Assembly (NCBI GenBank): GCA_944324075.1
Contig: CALUUZ010000003.1
Span: forward strand, 124,001 to 188,000
Direction: 5' to 3'
Length of the DNA: 64,000 nucleotides
Origin: Candidatus Mailhella excrementigallinarum
Lineage (GTDB): Bacteria > Desulfobacterota > Desulfovibrionia > Desulfovibrionales > Desulfovibrionaceae
Shown here: piece after piece, positions 1-9,500 of the stretch
Layout: each line of letters begins with the position of its first letter
How positions within the stretch are numbered: position 1 is the first letter of the stretch
The notes under the pieces: model-generated
Databases searched by the model: none
What the model was told of the DNA's origin: nothing
The model's input: the letters and a program-made list of their open reading frames with translations, nothing else
Position numbers and translations under genes: made by a program

Positions 1-584
1 CCGAGACACATCACCACAATCGAAGGGTAACGCTCCACAAAGGCGGAAAGAAAGGAGGCGGCGCGCAGCATGATCGCCATGGCCACCGCCACGGCGGTCA
101 TCATCATGGTCACGTCGTTCGCCATACCCACTGCGGTCAGCACCGAATCAAAGGAAAAAAAGGCATCCAGCGCCGCAATCTGGATGACAACAATCCAGAA
201 TCCGGCCCCACCGCCCGAGTTTTCTCCGTGATCTCCGGCATCCTCAAGCTTGTCATGCAGTTCCTGAGACCCTTTGAAGAGCAGAAACACGCCCCCTGCC
301 ACCAGAATGATATCGCGCACGGCGAAGCCCCGGCCCAGCATTGTGAACAGCGGTTCCCGCAGTCCCATGAGCCAGGCCATCATGGACAGCAGTGCAAAAC
401 GCTGGATCAGGGCAAGTCCCATGCCCATGCGGAAGGCTTTTTTCCGGCTGTTTCTGGGCAAACGCCCCGCCAGAAGCGAAATAAACAGCAGGTTGTCGAT
501 GCCGAGCGCCAACTCCAGCAGAATAAGCACGCCCAGACCGACCCAGGCGGAGGGGTCCGCCACCCAGGCAAAATCCCAGTTCAT
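1..584 (-). CDS. TerC-family integral membrane protein, 3' end outside window
   Basis: Reads from the ATG at 584 toward the window edge, so only the first ~194 residues are present and the C-terminus is missing. The N-terminus contains LELALGIDNLLFISL, the hydrophobic signature with a buried acidic pair (E, D) typical of the TerC/Alx family, followed by further membrane segments (LIQRFALLSMMAWLMG, IILVAGGVFLLFKGS) and a second conserved segment around LDAFFSFDSVLTAVGM. Family members are inner-membrane proteins linked to metal-ion export, especially manganese, or tellurium resistance; the ion here is not known. A terminator of the upstream gene lies just before it, so it is probably transcribed separately. 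Confidence 0.85.
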   Translation of the reverse strand, partial: MNWDFAWVADPSAWVGLGVLILLELALGIDNLLFISLLAGRLPRNSRKKAFRMGMGLALIQRFALLSMMAWLMGLREPLFTMLGRGFAVRDIILVAGGVFLLFKGSQELHDKLEDAGDHGENSGGGAGFWIVVIQIAALDAFFSFDSVLTAVGMANDVTMMMTAVAVAMAIMLRAASFLSAFVERYPSIVVMCL

Positions 585-604
585 CAGGTATTCCTTTCAG
601 GTTT

Positions 605-655
605 AAATAAAAAAAGGCGACTCCGGAAACTTCATGGGAAGCTTCCGGACTCGCC
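605..655 (-). terminator. Rho-independent terminator of the radical SAM gene
   Basis: A long hairpin (arms 616-628 and 643-655, one mismatch each in outer and inner stem) is followed on the minus strand by a run of T residues (607-615 read as A on the plus strand). It sits between the stop of the radical SAM gene (756) and the start of terC (584). Confidence 0.8.
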
Positions 656-755
656 CGGACATAACAGAAAAAAACTACTTCGAGGAACGTCGTCCATAGA
701 TGGGAAACAGATTAACCATATGCGGCCCGGCTGTCAAACAGGGCGCGGGCAGAAC

Positions 756-3383
756 TCAGAAATACTGCGCCAGCTTGAACAGATCTATATCCGCATCATC
801 CAGCCAGGGAGAAACCGCCTTGATCAGGGTCAATGGGGAAAGATACCTGTCCCGCCAGTTCAGAGTCAGAAACATCTCTCCGCCCGGCCGCCGCTCGCAG
901 GCCGCCAGCAGGGGGCGAATGTTTTCCGTTTTCATCACGCCTTTCCTGTTCTCCCTTTCCAGATCCCGAACATCCGAAGCGGCAAAGCTCCTCCAGTCCG
1001 CGTCCAGGCGTTCCTCCCAGCCGGCGAGGCGCGCAGGTTCCCGCCTTGCCGCCTTTTCCGCCACCCGCAGGCGGTACAACTCCTCCACGGGCATGGCAAG
1101 CCTGCCGACAAGGGGCATGAGTTCCGCCCGAACCGGCTCCATACCTTCCAGCATGCAGGGGGCGAGACGTTCCAGCACCTCACGTTCGCGAAGAGGCGCC
1201 CGCAAGGTAACGACGAACCACTCCGCCATGCTTCCCACCCCTACGGGCAGCGCCCGTCCGAAGGAAAGCAACGGCAGGGGGTGAAAGCCCTGCGAGAAGG
1301 CCAGCGGCAGTTCCGCGCGGCGCAGCGCCCGCTCCAGCAGGGACTGCATCTCAAGCTGACTGATCCAGGCGGAACCTCCTTCCTTGCGATGCCATATGCG
1401 GTAACGGACAACCCGGCGGGTCAGCGCCTCGTCTATGCGTGGAGGCTCTTTCTTCCGTCCCGGCTCAAAGCGGGGAATCTCCGGGACAGGACCAAAATCC
1501 TCCTGATCACGCGTCGGGAAGTTGAGCCTCGTCCTCAGCTCGGGATCGGCATCGCTCACGCGCAGCAGGGAAGGTCCGGCCTTGGTGTCGCACGCTCCGC
1601 AGTGACGGCAGGCCTCATAACGGCAGTCCCCGGTCACGGTTCCCCGCATGGCGCGCTCGCGCTCTCTGAGAAGGAACTCCCGGCTCACGCCTGTCTGAAG
1701 GTGATCCCAGGGCAGACGGGATTCAGTATCCCTGCCCCCGGTCCAGTCCCCGGGCGTCATGCCGCACTCGTCCAGGGCTTCCAGCCACGGTTCAAGGCTG
1801 AACCCCTCTACCCAGCTGCTGAAAATGCCGCCCTTGCGGTAGGCTTTTTCCACCACATCGGCAAGGCGGCGATCTCCGCGCGAAAGTATGCCTTCCAGGT
1901 GGCTCATGGCCGGCTCATGCCAGCGCAGACTGACATTCTTGTGCTGGCGCACCGCGTCGCGCAGGTAAAAAATCCGCTCCTTCATCTCCTCCAGGGAAAT
2001 CTGCGGCTCCCACTGGAACGGCGTATGCGTCTTGGGCACGAAAGGGGAAACCGCCGCCGTCACGGTCAGACGCGGGCCGTACCATTTGCCGTCCTCATCC
2101 CTTTTGCGGCAGCAGTCGCGCACCTTGAGGCAGAGATCCACGATGGCGTCCAGGTCTTCCCGCGTTTCCGTGGGCAACCCGAGCATGAAATAGAGCTTGA
2201 CCTGCTGCCAGCCGTACCCGGCCAACTGGCGCACATGATGGAGAAGAGCCTCTTCCGTTACACCCTTGTTGATCACGTCACGCAGGCGCTGGCTGCCCGC
2301 TTCGGGAGCAAGCGTCGCGCCCGTGCGGCGGATGCCCGCCATGCGGGACATGATCTCGCCATCTACCGACCCCACGCGCAGGGAAGGCAGGGATATGGCG
2401 ATCTGTTCCCGCGCGCAGCGATCCGCCACATCCAGAAACAGGGTTCTGAGGCCGGAAAAATCCCCGCAGGAAAGCGCCAGAAAGGACACGTCATCATAGC
2501 CCGTGCTGGTCAGACATTCCTCGGTGAGCCGCCGTATTTCCTCAATGGAACGCTCACGCGAGGGCCGCAGGGTCATGCCGGCCTGACAGAAACGGCAGCC
2601 CCGGGTGCAGCCCCGCGCTATTTCCAGAGAAAGCCGGTTGTGGACGGCCCCGAAGGGCATGACCTGACGCGCGGGATAGAAGGCGTCCTTCATATCTGCC
2701 ACGGGACGGCGCAGAACCTGCGTATAGTCATCAAAAAGCGGCTCAAGCGAACCGTCCTCACGCGGAGCAAAAAACGCGGGCACATAAACGCCGGGGATAT
2801 GCCTGGCCTCGCGCAGAAATTCCGTGCGGGTCAGCCCCTCCTCCCGCGCCCGGCCAAGCAGTTCCACAAGCTGCGGCATGACGGCCTCCGCCTCGCCCAG
2901 CACCATCAGATCCATGAATGGAGCAAGAGGTTCGGCGCAGATTGTACAACCGCCTCCCGCGATGATCAGCGGCCAGCGGCGCAGATCATCACCGCGCTCT
3001 TCAGCGCGCAGGGGAATGCCCGCCAGATCCAGCATGAGCAGGACGTTGGTAAAGGCCAGCTCATGCGTAATGCTGAATCCGACAAGATGGGTATCCGCAA
3101 GATTGGTGTCACTTTCCAGCGTGGCCAGCGGCACGCCGCGCTCGCGCAGCACTCTGGCAGCATCGCGGCAGGGGGTGAAGACCCGTTCCGCCAGCACGCC
3201 GTCCATGGCGTTGAGCTGGCCGTACAGGATTTTCTGCCCCAGGTATGACATGGCCACTTCATACAGATCAGGAAAGGCCAGGGCACAGTGCAGGCGGGCT
3301 GAAGCCGGATCCGTCCTGACCGTTCCCTCCTCAATGCCCAGATAGCGGCTGGGACGCGGCAGAAGCGCCAGAATTTCCTTCAT
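756..3383 (-). CDS. Radical SAM protein fused to a DUF2344 domain (TIGR03960-type)
   Basis: 875 residues. The N-terminal third resembles a B12-binding-like fold, then a radical SAM core begins at the cysteine motif CTRGCRFC (C-x3-C-x2-C) inside ARGCTRGCRFCQAGMTLRPS. The C-terminal ~220 residues (from about RYRIWHRKEGGSAWISQLE) match DUF2344, rich in FSQGFHPLPLLSFG. This fusion is common in anaerobes, often encoded near rng or ribosomal genes, and its substrate is not established; a tRNA/rRNA modification role is often proposed. The ATG at 3383 was chosen because MKEILALLPRPSRYLGIE is the conserved beginning of the family. Followed by a clear terminator at 605-655. Confidence 0.88.
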   Translation of the reverse strand: MKEILALLPRPSRYLGIEEGTVRTDPASARLHCALAFPDLYEVAMSYLGQKILYGQLNAMDGVLAERVFTPCRDAARVLRERGVPLATLESDTNLADTHLVGFSITHELAFTNVLLMLDLAGIPLRAEERGDDLRRWPLIIAGGGCTICAEPLAPFMDLMVLGEAEAVMPQLVELLGRAREEGLTRTEFLREARHIPGVYVPAFFAPREDGSLEPLFDDYTQVLRRPVADMKDAFYPARQVMPFGAVHNRLSLEIARGCTRGCRFCQAGMTLRPSRERSIEEIRRLTEECLTSTGYDDVSFLALSCGDFSGLRTLFLDVADRCAREQIAISLPSLRVGSVDGEIMSRMAGIRRTGATLAPEAGSQRLRDVINKGVTEEALLHHVRQLAGYGWQQVKLYFMLGLPTETREDLDAIVDLCLKVRDCCRKRDEDGKWYGPRLTVTAAVSPFVPKTHTPFQWEPQISLEEMKERIFYLRDAVRQHKNVSLRWHEPAMSHLEGILSRGDRRLADVVEKAYRKGGIFSSWVEGFSLEPWLEALDECGMTPGDWTGGRDTESRLPWDHLQTGVSREFLLRERERAMRGTVTGDCRYEACRHCGACDTKAGPSLLRVSDADPELRTRLNFPTRDQEDFGPVPEIPRFEPGRKKEPPRIDEALTRRVVRYRIWHRKEGGSAWISQLEMQSLLERALRRAELPLAFSQGFHPLPLLSFGRALPVGVGSMAEWFVVTLRAPLREREVLERLAPCMLEGMEPVRAELMPLVGRLAMPVEELYRLRVAEKAARREPARLAGWEERLDADWRSFAASDVRDLERENRKGVMKTENIRPLLAACERRPGGEMFLTLNWRDRYLSPLTLIKAVSPWLDDADIDLFKLAQYF

Positions 3384-3568
3384 CGAATCATTCCTTGCAT
3401 GATGCGGCGGAGCATTCCCTGCGTATCCCGCCCGGGGTTCGGATCAAGCGTTCCGGTCTCCAGGATTATGACGGAGCCCCCCTGCGCACGGCAACGTGCG
3501 GGGAACGCAGCCCGTTCCCGCGTGAACCGGTCATTCCTGCCCCGGACGGAACCGGGCACGCCTCGAAA

Positions 3569-3898
3569 CTACAGAATCAGGCCGGAAGATCCGCCCTTGC
3601 CTCCCTTGGGATCAAGTCCGCCGGAAGACAGCGTGAGATTGGAACAGGCTTCCAGATACTTGTCCTGCACATCCTGCGGAACCTTGGAATATTCATACAG
3701 AAAATGTTCCTGCGCGATGCTCCCCGTGAATTCCTGTTCAAAGGGGTAGCCATAGGGCAGGATCATGAGCTGGACCCCCTGCTGGGTGGGTACGGTCTGC
3801 ATGATCGCTACATCCTTAAGGGTCCTGCTTTCGGCATCATATTTGCCGATGACGAGTTCCCCCGTCACAATTTTGACCAGGCGAATATCGTAAGCCAT
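3569..3898 (-). CDS. Small Sm/Hfq-like domain protein (hypothetical)
   Basis: 109 residues from the ATG at 3898, which is preceded by AAGGAG (3906-3911); an upstream in-frame start at 3931 lacks a ribosome site. The sequence YDIRLVKIVTGELVIGKYD...LKDVAIMQTVPTQQGVQLMILPYGYPF has the beta-strand pattern and 'GE.vIG' turn of Sm-like folds, which also occur as small stand-alone proteins in phages and Deltaproteobacteria. The C-terminus is Gly/Lys/Ser rich (GGLDPKGGKGGSSG). An RNA-binding role is inferred only from the fold resemblance. It stands alone, with a dispersed repeat copy upstream. Confidence 0.6.
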   Translation of the reverse strand: MAYDIRLVKIVTGELVIGKYDAESRTLKDVAIMQTVPTQQGVQLMILPYGYPFEQEFTGSIAQEHFLYEYSKVPQDVQDKYLEACSNLTLSSGGLDPKGGKGGSSGLIL

Positions 3899-4024
3899 GA
3901 TGAGTCTCCTTGATATATTGTCCGCGAACACTAAAAAGCGCGCCGAACCTTGTCAAGCCGGGAATGCCGGGGACGCATGGCCGGGAGGGATATTCCCGGC
4001 GCGATTCCGCGGCAGAGCCGGCCT

Positions 4025-4178
4025 GGAATGCTTCGTGACTGAAAATATCTGCCAGCCAGACCCTGTTTTTGCCCCGCAGGTTTCACGCCTGGAGCCGGAG
4101 CCTTGCGAAGATGAGAAGAGCGGAGACGGGTCTCGCCCTGCCCGACTCCGTCAGAATATTTCAACAGCAAAATGCTCT
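4025..4178 (+). repeat. Dispersed intergenic palindromic repeat, copy 1 (forward)
   Basis: Shares with the other copies the blocks TGAAAATATCTGCC (4039-), CGCAGGTTTCACGCCT (4076-), a GGAGCCGGAG segment, a GACTCCG block (4144) and the end CAAAATGCTCT (4168-4178). The left end is degraded. It fills most of the 440 bp gap between the Sm-like gene and rnc; I see no gene in the rest of that gap. Confidence 0.75.
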
Positions 4179-4337
4179 CGGCACGGCCTTTACAAAATCA
4201 CGGTTTAAAGCAATGTTGCCGGGAAATTGCGCGAAACCGCACGAGGCGGGACTCCGGGTTCAGACGCGGAACCCGCCCGGCAGGACAGAGGACTTTCCCG
4301 CCGGATGCCTGCACATGCAAAACACCTGAGGACACCC

Positions 4338-5063
4338 ATGCTTCCTTCTGCGGAACACAATCGCCCGGCTGGGCTTGATGCGCTCGAAAAACGTCTTGGT
4401 TACCGTTTTTCCGACCGGGCCCTGCTGGAAACGGCACTGACCCACAGTTCATGGAGCAATGAACGCAGGAATGCCGTCCACAATGAACGGCTGGAATTTC
4501 TGGGGGATGCGGTGCTGGAAATCTGCGTATCGGAAGAACTGTACGCTCGGTATCCGCAGGAGCGGGAAGGCGGCCTGACCCGTCTGCGCTCCCGCCTGGT
4601 AGGGGAGGAAAAGCTGGCTGAACTGGCGAAAAGAATCGGACTGGGTGGCTGTCTGCGGCTGGGCAGGGGAGAAGATGCCCAGGGCGGCCGGGAACGGCCC
4701 GCTCTTCTGGCAGACGCCATGGAAGCTGTCCTGGGCGCGGCATATCTGGACGGCGGCCAGAACGCTGCGGCCTCACTGGTGGCAAGGCTGTACGAGGATC
4801 AGTGGCCCCTGCCCGAAACCACGCGCAAGGACAAGGATTTCAAGACCCGCCTGCAGGAGGTCACCCAGGCGGAATTTCATGCCCTGCCCTCTTATCTGCC
4901 CAAAGGAAGCCACGGCCCTGAGCATGCCCGCACATTCGAGGTGGAACTGCACCTGCCTGACGGGCAAAGCCTGACGGCAAAAGGCCCCAGCCTCAAACGG
5001 GCTGAACAGGCAGCGGCAGCGGCAGCGCTGAACTACCTTGAAACCCGGGAACGGCATGCCTGA
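4338..5063 (+). CDS. rnc: Ribonuclease III
   Basis: 241 residues from the ATG at 4338, with GAGG 7 bases upstream; the longer in-frame extension has no ribosome site and is translated repeat/intergenic sequence. The RNase III signature NERLEFLGDAVLE carries the catalytic acidic residues, with the second acidic site in DAMEAVLGAAYLDGG. The C-terminal double-stranded-RNA-binding domain starts about residue 165 (DFKTRLQEVTQAEFHALPSY) and ends with KRAEQAAAAAALNYLE. Cleaves double-stranded RNA during rRNA processing and mRNA decay. Length is normal for the family. Confidence 0.96.
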   Translation: MLPSAEHNRPAGLDALEKRLGYRFSDRALLETALTHSSWSNERRNAVHNERLEFLGDAVLEICVSEELYARYPQEREGGLTRLRSRLVGEEKLAELAKRIGLGGCLRLGRGEDAQGGRERPALLADAMEAVLGAAYLDGGQNAAASLVARLYEDQWPLPETTRKDKDFKTRLQEVTQAEFHALPSYLPKGSHGPEHARTFEVELHLPDGQSLTAKGPSLKRAEQAAAAAALNYLETRERHA

Positions 5064-5141
5064 AAATACCCCGGAGGGGGCATAGCCGCCGCGTATACGG
5101 CGGCATCCCTTCCGCTCCATAGACAGGAAGGCCAGACCGAA

Positions 5142-5164
5142 CCCGGGAGGCCGATCCTCCCGGG
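5142..5164. terminator. Strong hairpin between convergent rnc and flagellin
   Basis: Perfect 9-bp GC stem (CCCGGGAGG / CCTCCCGGG, 5-base loop) between the two convergent genes. No T-run follows on either strand, so a classical intrinsic terminator is uncertain. A second GC hairpin (GCCGCCG / CGGCGGC) lies at about 5087-5106. Confidence 0.4.
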
Positions 5165-5207
5165 CCGTGTCTTTGGTCTGCCTTGACCTCTATGGCATGA
5201 TGACCGG

Positions 5208-6095
5208 TTAGCCGCCGATAAGCTGCATGGCCATCTGGGGCAGCGAGTTCGCCTGACTCAGCATTGCGACACCGGACTGCACAAGAATCTGGTTGCGCAC
5301 GAAGTTGGTCATTTCAGAGGCGACGTCAACGTCGGAAATCTGGGATTCCGCCGCCTGCAGATTTTCCGCCTGAATTTCCAGATTGGTGATGGTGTTTTCC
5401 AGCCTGTTCTGCATGGCGCCAAGGTGCGCGCGGATATTGTCCTTGGAGACAATGGCCGCATTGATGGCGTCAAGAGCGCGCTGGGCATTGGCCTGGGTAG
5501 AAATGTCATGACCGGCCCCGCCATTGTTGGCATTGCCCAGCCCCAGAGCGGATGCGGTGGAATTGCCGATATTGATATAGTAATAGTCTTCCGCCGAGTC
5601 ATTGCCGGTGCCGAAGTGAATTTTCAGCGAACCGGTGGATTTCATGCCTTCGCCGTCATGCGTGCCGGAAAGCGAGCCGTCCAGCAGCTTGATGCCGTTG
5701 AAGTCCGTGGCGTTGGCGATACGGGTGATTTCCGACGCCATCTGCTGATATTCGGATTCAATAATCAGACGCTGGGTGGAGTCATAGGTGCCGGTGGCGG
5801 CCTGTTCCGCAAGTTCCTTCATGCGGATCAGCTTTTCATCGACGACCTGAAGAGCGCCGTCGGCGGTCTGGATGAGGGAAATGCCGTCATTGGCATTGCG
5901 GACACCCTGATTAAGGGTGCTGATTTCCGCGCGCATGAGTTCGCGGATGGCGAGACCGGCGGCATCATCCGCAGCGGTTTCCACGCGGAGGCCGGAAGAC
6001 AGTTTGCGGGTGGAATCGGAAAGCTTGCGATAGTTGGCGTTCAGGTGACGAGAGGCGTTCATCGCCATCATGTTGTGATTGACGACCAAAGACAT
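5208..6095 (-). CDS. Flagellin
   Basis: 295 residues from the ATG at 6095 (AAGGAGGG 8 bases upstream; an in-frame GTG three codons earlier overlaps the ribosome site and is rejected). The N-terminal D0/D1 domain (SLVVNHNMMAMNASRHL, SSGLRVETAADDAAGLAI) and C-terminal coiled coil (GAMQNRLENTITNL, NQILVQSGVAMLSQAN) are canonical. The variable middle, about residues 150-205, is short, giving a compact flagellin without large outer domains. No chaperone or export gene is adjacent. A well-formed sigma-54 promoter lies 42 bases upstream of the start. Confidence 0.95.
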   Translation of the reverse strand: MSLVVNHNMMAMNASRHLNANYRKLSDSTRKLSSGLRVETAADDAAGLAIRELMRAEISTLNQGVRNANDGISLIQTADGALQVVDEKLIRMKELAEQAATGTYDSTQRLIIESEYQQMASEITRIANATDFNGIKLLDGSLSGTHDGEGMKSTGSLKIHFGTGNDSAEDYYYINIGNSTASALGLGNANNGGAGHDISTQANAQRALDAINAAIVSKDNIRAHLGAMQNRLENTITNLEIQAENLQAAESQISDVDVASEMTNFVRNQILVQSGVAMLSQANSLPQMAMQLIGG

Positions 6096-6136
6096 AATTT
6101 TCACCCTCCTTGAGGCGTTTGCGTGCCCGATTTATA

Positions 6137-6151
6137 GCAATTCACATGCCA
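6137..6151 (-). promoter_or_regulatory. Sigma-54 promoter of the flagellin gene
   Basis: On the minus strand the bases read TGGCATGTGAATTGC, matching TGGCAYR-N4-TTGC with exact -24/-12 spacing. The predicted start lies near 6125, giving a ~30-base leader with the ribosome site. Two perfect inverted repeats upstream (6223-6241, 6253-6274) are candidate activator sites. Confidence 0.75.
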
Positions 6152-6222
6152 AAACATAAAAATACAATAATAAAAACATATTACAAAATCACACTTTTCA
6201 AGCCGCTCAAAAAACCGCCAAA

Positions 6223-6274
6223 TTGCCGACTGCATCGGCAAATTTTGCACGCTTTTTTCGGACAGCCGAAAAAA
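6223..6274. promoter_or_regulatory. Two inverted repeats upstream of the flagellin promoter
   Basis: TTGCCGA-N5-TCGGCAA (6223-6241) and TTTTTTCGG-N4-CCGAAAAAA (6253-6274) lie 72-137 bases upstream of the -24 element, a distance typical of binding sites for a sigma-54 activator of the FleR/FlrC type. The rest of the 6275-6506 gap shows only a small GC hairpin near 6394-6412. Confidence 0.4.
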
Positions 6275-6506
6275 ACACGGAAACATATGACCCGCTCTCC
6301 GCGCATTGTCGGGAATGTCTTGCATTTGCCGGCCATGCAATATACATATGAACGAGTTCGCCGATAAACGGCGTTCGGGTTCGTTCGTCCGGGGCGGAGC
6401 GCGGCTCCGCTCCTTTTTCATAACTGCCGTCCCGCATGGAGGGATGCTGGTGACGGCACGGAACGCCGCCGGCGTTTTTGTCATCTTTTCCGGGACAGGA
6501 GGTCCC

Positions 6507-9500
6507 ATGCCCAGCGCCCGCAATCTTGCCCATATCGGCCTTGACGTGGGTTCCACCACCGTCAAGGTCGTCATTTTCAATACGGAGGCCGAAGCCGTCT
6601 ATGCCCGTTACCAGCGCCATATGTCGGATGTGCGCGCGACCGTGGCGCAGATGCTGGCCGAAGCTCTGGATGCCGCGCCCTTTTCCGCGGACAGTGACGT
6701 AAACGGAAGAGAGCAGCTTTTCACTCTCTCGCTCACCGGTTCGGGCGCCATATCCCTGGCGGAGGAAATGAATCTGACCTTTGTGCAGGAGGTCATCGCC
6801 TCGGCCGCCAGCATCCGGCATATTATTCCGGACGCCGACGTCACCATAGAGCTGGGAGGGGAGGACGCCAAAATCACATTCTTCACCGGCGGAGTGGAAC
6901 AGCGCATGAACGAAACCTGCGCGGGCGGCACCGGGGCCTTCATCGATCAGATGGCGGCCTTTCTCAATACCGACGCGCAGGGCCTCAACGCTCTGGCCGT
7001 CAACCATCATCAGCTTTATCCCATCGCCTCCCGCTGCGGCGTATTCGCCAAAACCGACATTCTGCCCCTGCTCAACGAGGGATGCGCCAAGGAAGATATT
7101 GCCGCCTCCATTTTTCAGGCTGTTGTGGATCAGGTGATCGGCGGTCTGGCCTGCGGGCGGGAAATCAGGGGCAAGGTCGCCTTTCTCGGCGGCCCGCTGG
7201 CCTTTCTGCCCGCCCTGCGCCAGCGCTTCGTGGATTCCCTCGCGCTGCCCGAGGGTGACGCCCTGTTTCCCGAACACGCGGAATTCTTCGTGGCCGGGGG
7301 CGCGGCCCTGCACACCATGACGCTCATGGCCGCAAGAGAAAAGGTGGACGGAAGCGGCGGGGAACGCCTCTGGACCCTTGAACAACTGCGGGAACTCGCC
7401 CACACCCTTGCCACCACCAGGGGCGCCAGCGAAGCCCTGAAGCTCCCCCCCCTGTTCGAGTCCCGGAAAGCTCTGGAGGAATTCCGTGCCCGCCACTCGC
7501 AGGATCGCGCTCCGCGCGCCAGGGTGGAAGATCTCGCCGGCACAGAGGAAAACCCCGCGCCCGTCTACCTCGGCATCGACATCGGCTCCACCACCATCAA
7601 GGCTGTACTTCTGGATGAGGAAGGGCGCATACTGTACACATCCTACGGGGCAAGCCAGGGCGACCCCCTCAGCGCGGCCGTGCACATTCTCGAAGAAGTC
7701 TACGCGCTCCTTCCCGCGCACGCGCGCATCGCCTCCGCCGGGGTGACAGGCTACGGCAGCGGGCTTATCCGCGCCGGACTGCGCGCCGACGTGGACGAGG
7801 TGGAAACCCTTGCCCACTGCAAGGCAGCCCGCTTCTTTCTGCCCGAAGTCTCCTTCGTGCTGGATATCGGCGGCCAGGACATCAAGTGCCTGCGCGTGAA
7901 AAGCGGCATGGTGGATCGCATCCAGCTCAATGAGGCATGTTCCGCCGGCTGCGGTTCCTTTATTGAAACCTTTGCCAAATCTCTGGGCATGGATCTGCCC
8001 TCCTTTGTTTCCGAGGCGCTGAAAGCGGAGCATCCCGTGGATCTCGGCACGCGCTGCACGGTGTTCATGAACTCCCGCGTCAAGCAGGCCCAGAAGGAAG
8101 GCGCCCCCGTAGGGGACATTGCCGCCGGACTTTCCTATTCGGTAATCAAGAATGCCCTGTACAAGGTCATCAAGATCGCAAGCACCGACGAACTCGGGCA
8201 GCATGTCATGGCCCAGGGCGGCGCGTTCCACAACGACGCTCTGCTGCGCGCGCTGGAACTGAGCCTGGGCAGACCGGTAGTGCGGCTTGACATCTCCGGC
8301 CTCATGGGGGCTTTCGGCGCGGCGCTGCTGGCCAGGGAACAGGCCCCTCTGGAGGGCAGTGCCCTGCTTTCCCCCGAGGAACTGGCGGAATTTCACGTGG
8401 ACAGCACTGTGGCCCGCTGCCAGCACTGCACAAATCACTGTCTGCTGACCGTCACGCGCTTTTCCGACGGCACCCGCTTCATCTCCGGCAACCGCTGCGA
8501 GCGCGGCGCGGGAAAGGCCAGTTCACGCAGCGATCTGCCCAACCTTTACGCCTACAAGTATCAGCGCCTGTTCGAGCATTACATCCCCCTGCCCCTGGAA
8601 AACGCTCCCCGCGGCGTGGTGGGCATTCCACGCGTACTCAACATTTATGAAAACTATCCGCTGTGGTTCACCCTGTTCACCGAGCTGGGCTTCCGGGTGG
8701 AACTGTCTTCTCCTTCCAACAAGAGCATCTACAACCTCGGCCTGTCCACCATTCCCTCGCAGACCGTATGCTACCCGGCGAAGCTCTCGCACGGGCACAT
8801 CATGGATCTTATCCAGCGCCATGTTCCGCGCATCTTCTACCCCTGCATTCCGCAGGAGAACCAGGATTTCAGCGGACAGGACAATACCTACAACTGTCCT
8901 GTGGTCGGGGGCTACCCCGAACTACTGCGCAACAACATCGACAGCCTGCGCGCAAGCGGCGTGGAGCTGATCTGTCCCTTCCTGCCTCTCGGGCGGGAAC
9001 GTCTGCAGGAACGTCTGCGTGAACTGCCGCTGTTCGCGGACGTTTCCGAGGCGGAAATGACGCGCGCCCTCAGCCTGGCCGTGGATGAGCAGAAACGATT
9101 CAAGGAAGACATGCGCGCAGCCGGGGAAAAGGCCCTGCGGCTGCTTCAGGACTCAGGCCGCCAGGGCATCATCCTCGCCGGGCATCCCTACCACGTTGAC
9201 CCGGAGGTCAACCACGGCATCCCCGAACTGATCTGCGCCACCGGCCTTGCCGTGCTGACCGAGGATTCCGTGGCCCACCTCATGCCCGATCCCGGCAAGC
9301 TGCGCGTGGTGGATCAGTGGACCTATCACGCCCGTCTGTACCGGGCGGCGGCCTATGCCGCCAGTACCGAACAGATCGCGCTGGTGCAGCTTGTTTCCTT
9401 CGGCTGCGGGCTGGATGCCGTGACCGCCGATCAGGTGGAGGAAATTCTTGCCGCCGGTGATCGTCTGTATACCCAGATTAAAATTGACGAGGGGGCGAAC

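Noticed and set aside
228..3248. A 1006-codon open frame on the plus strand
   Set aside because: It is antisense to the radical SAM/DUF2344 gene, has Arg/His/Gln-rich non-globular composition and no family resemblance; high GC at codon position 3 keeps the opposite strand open.
6359..6366. GCCGATAA resembling a sigma-28 -10 element
   Set aside because: It is on the plus strand facing away from flagellin and has no TAAA at the right distance.
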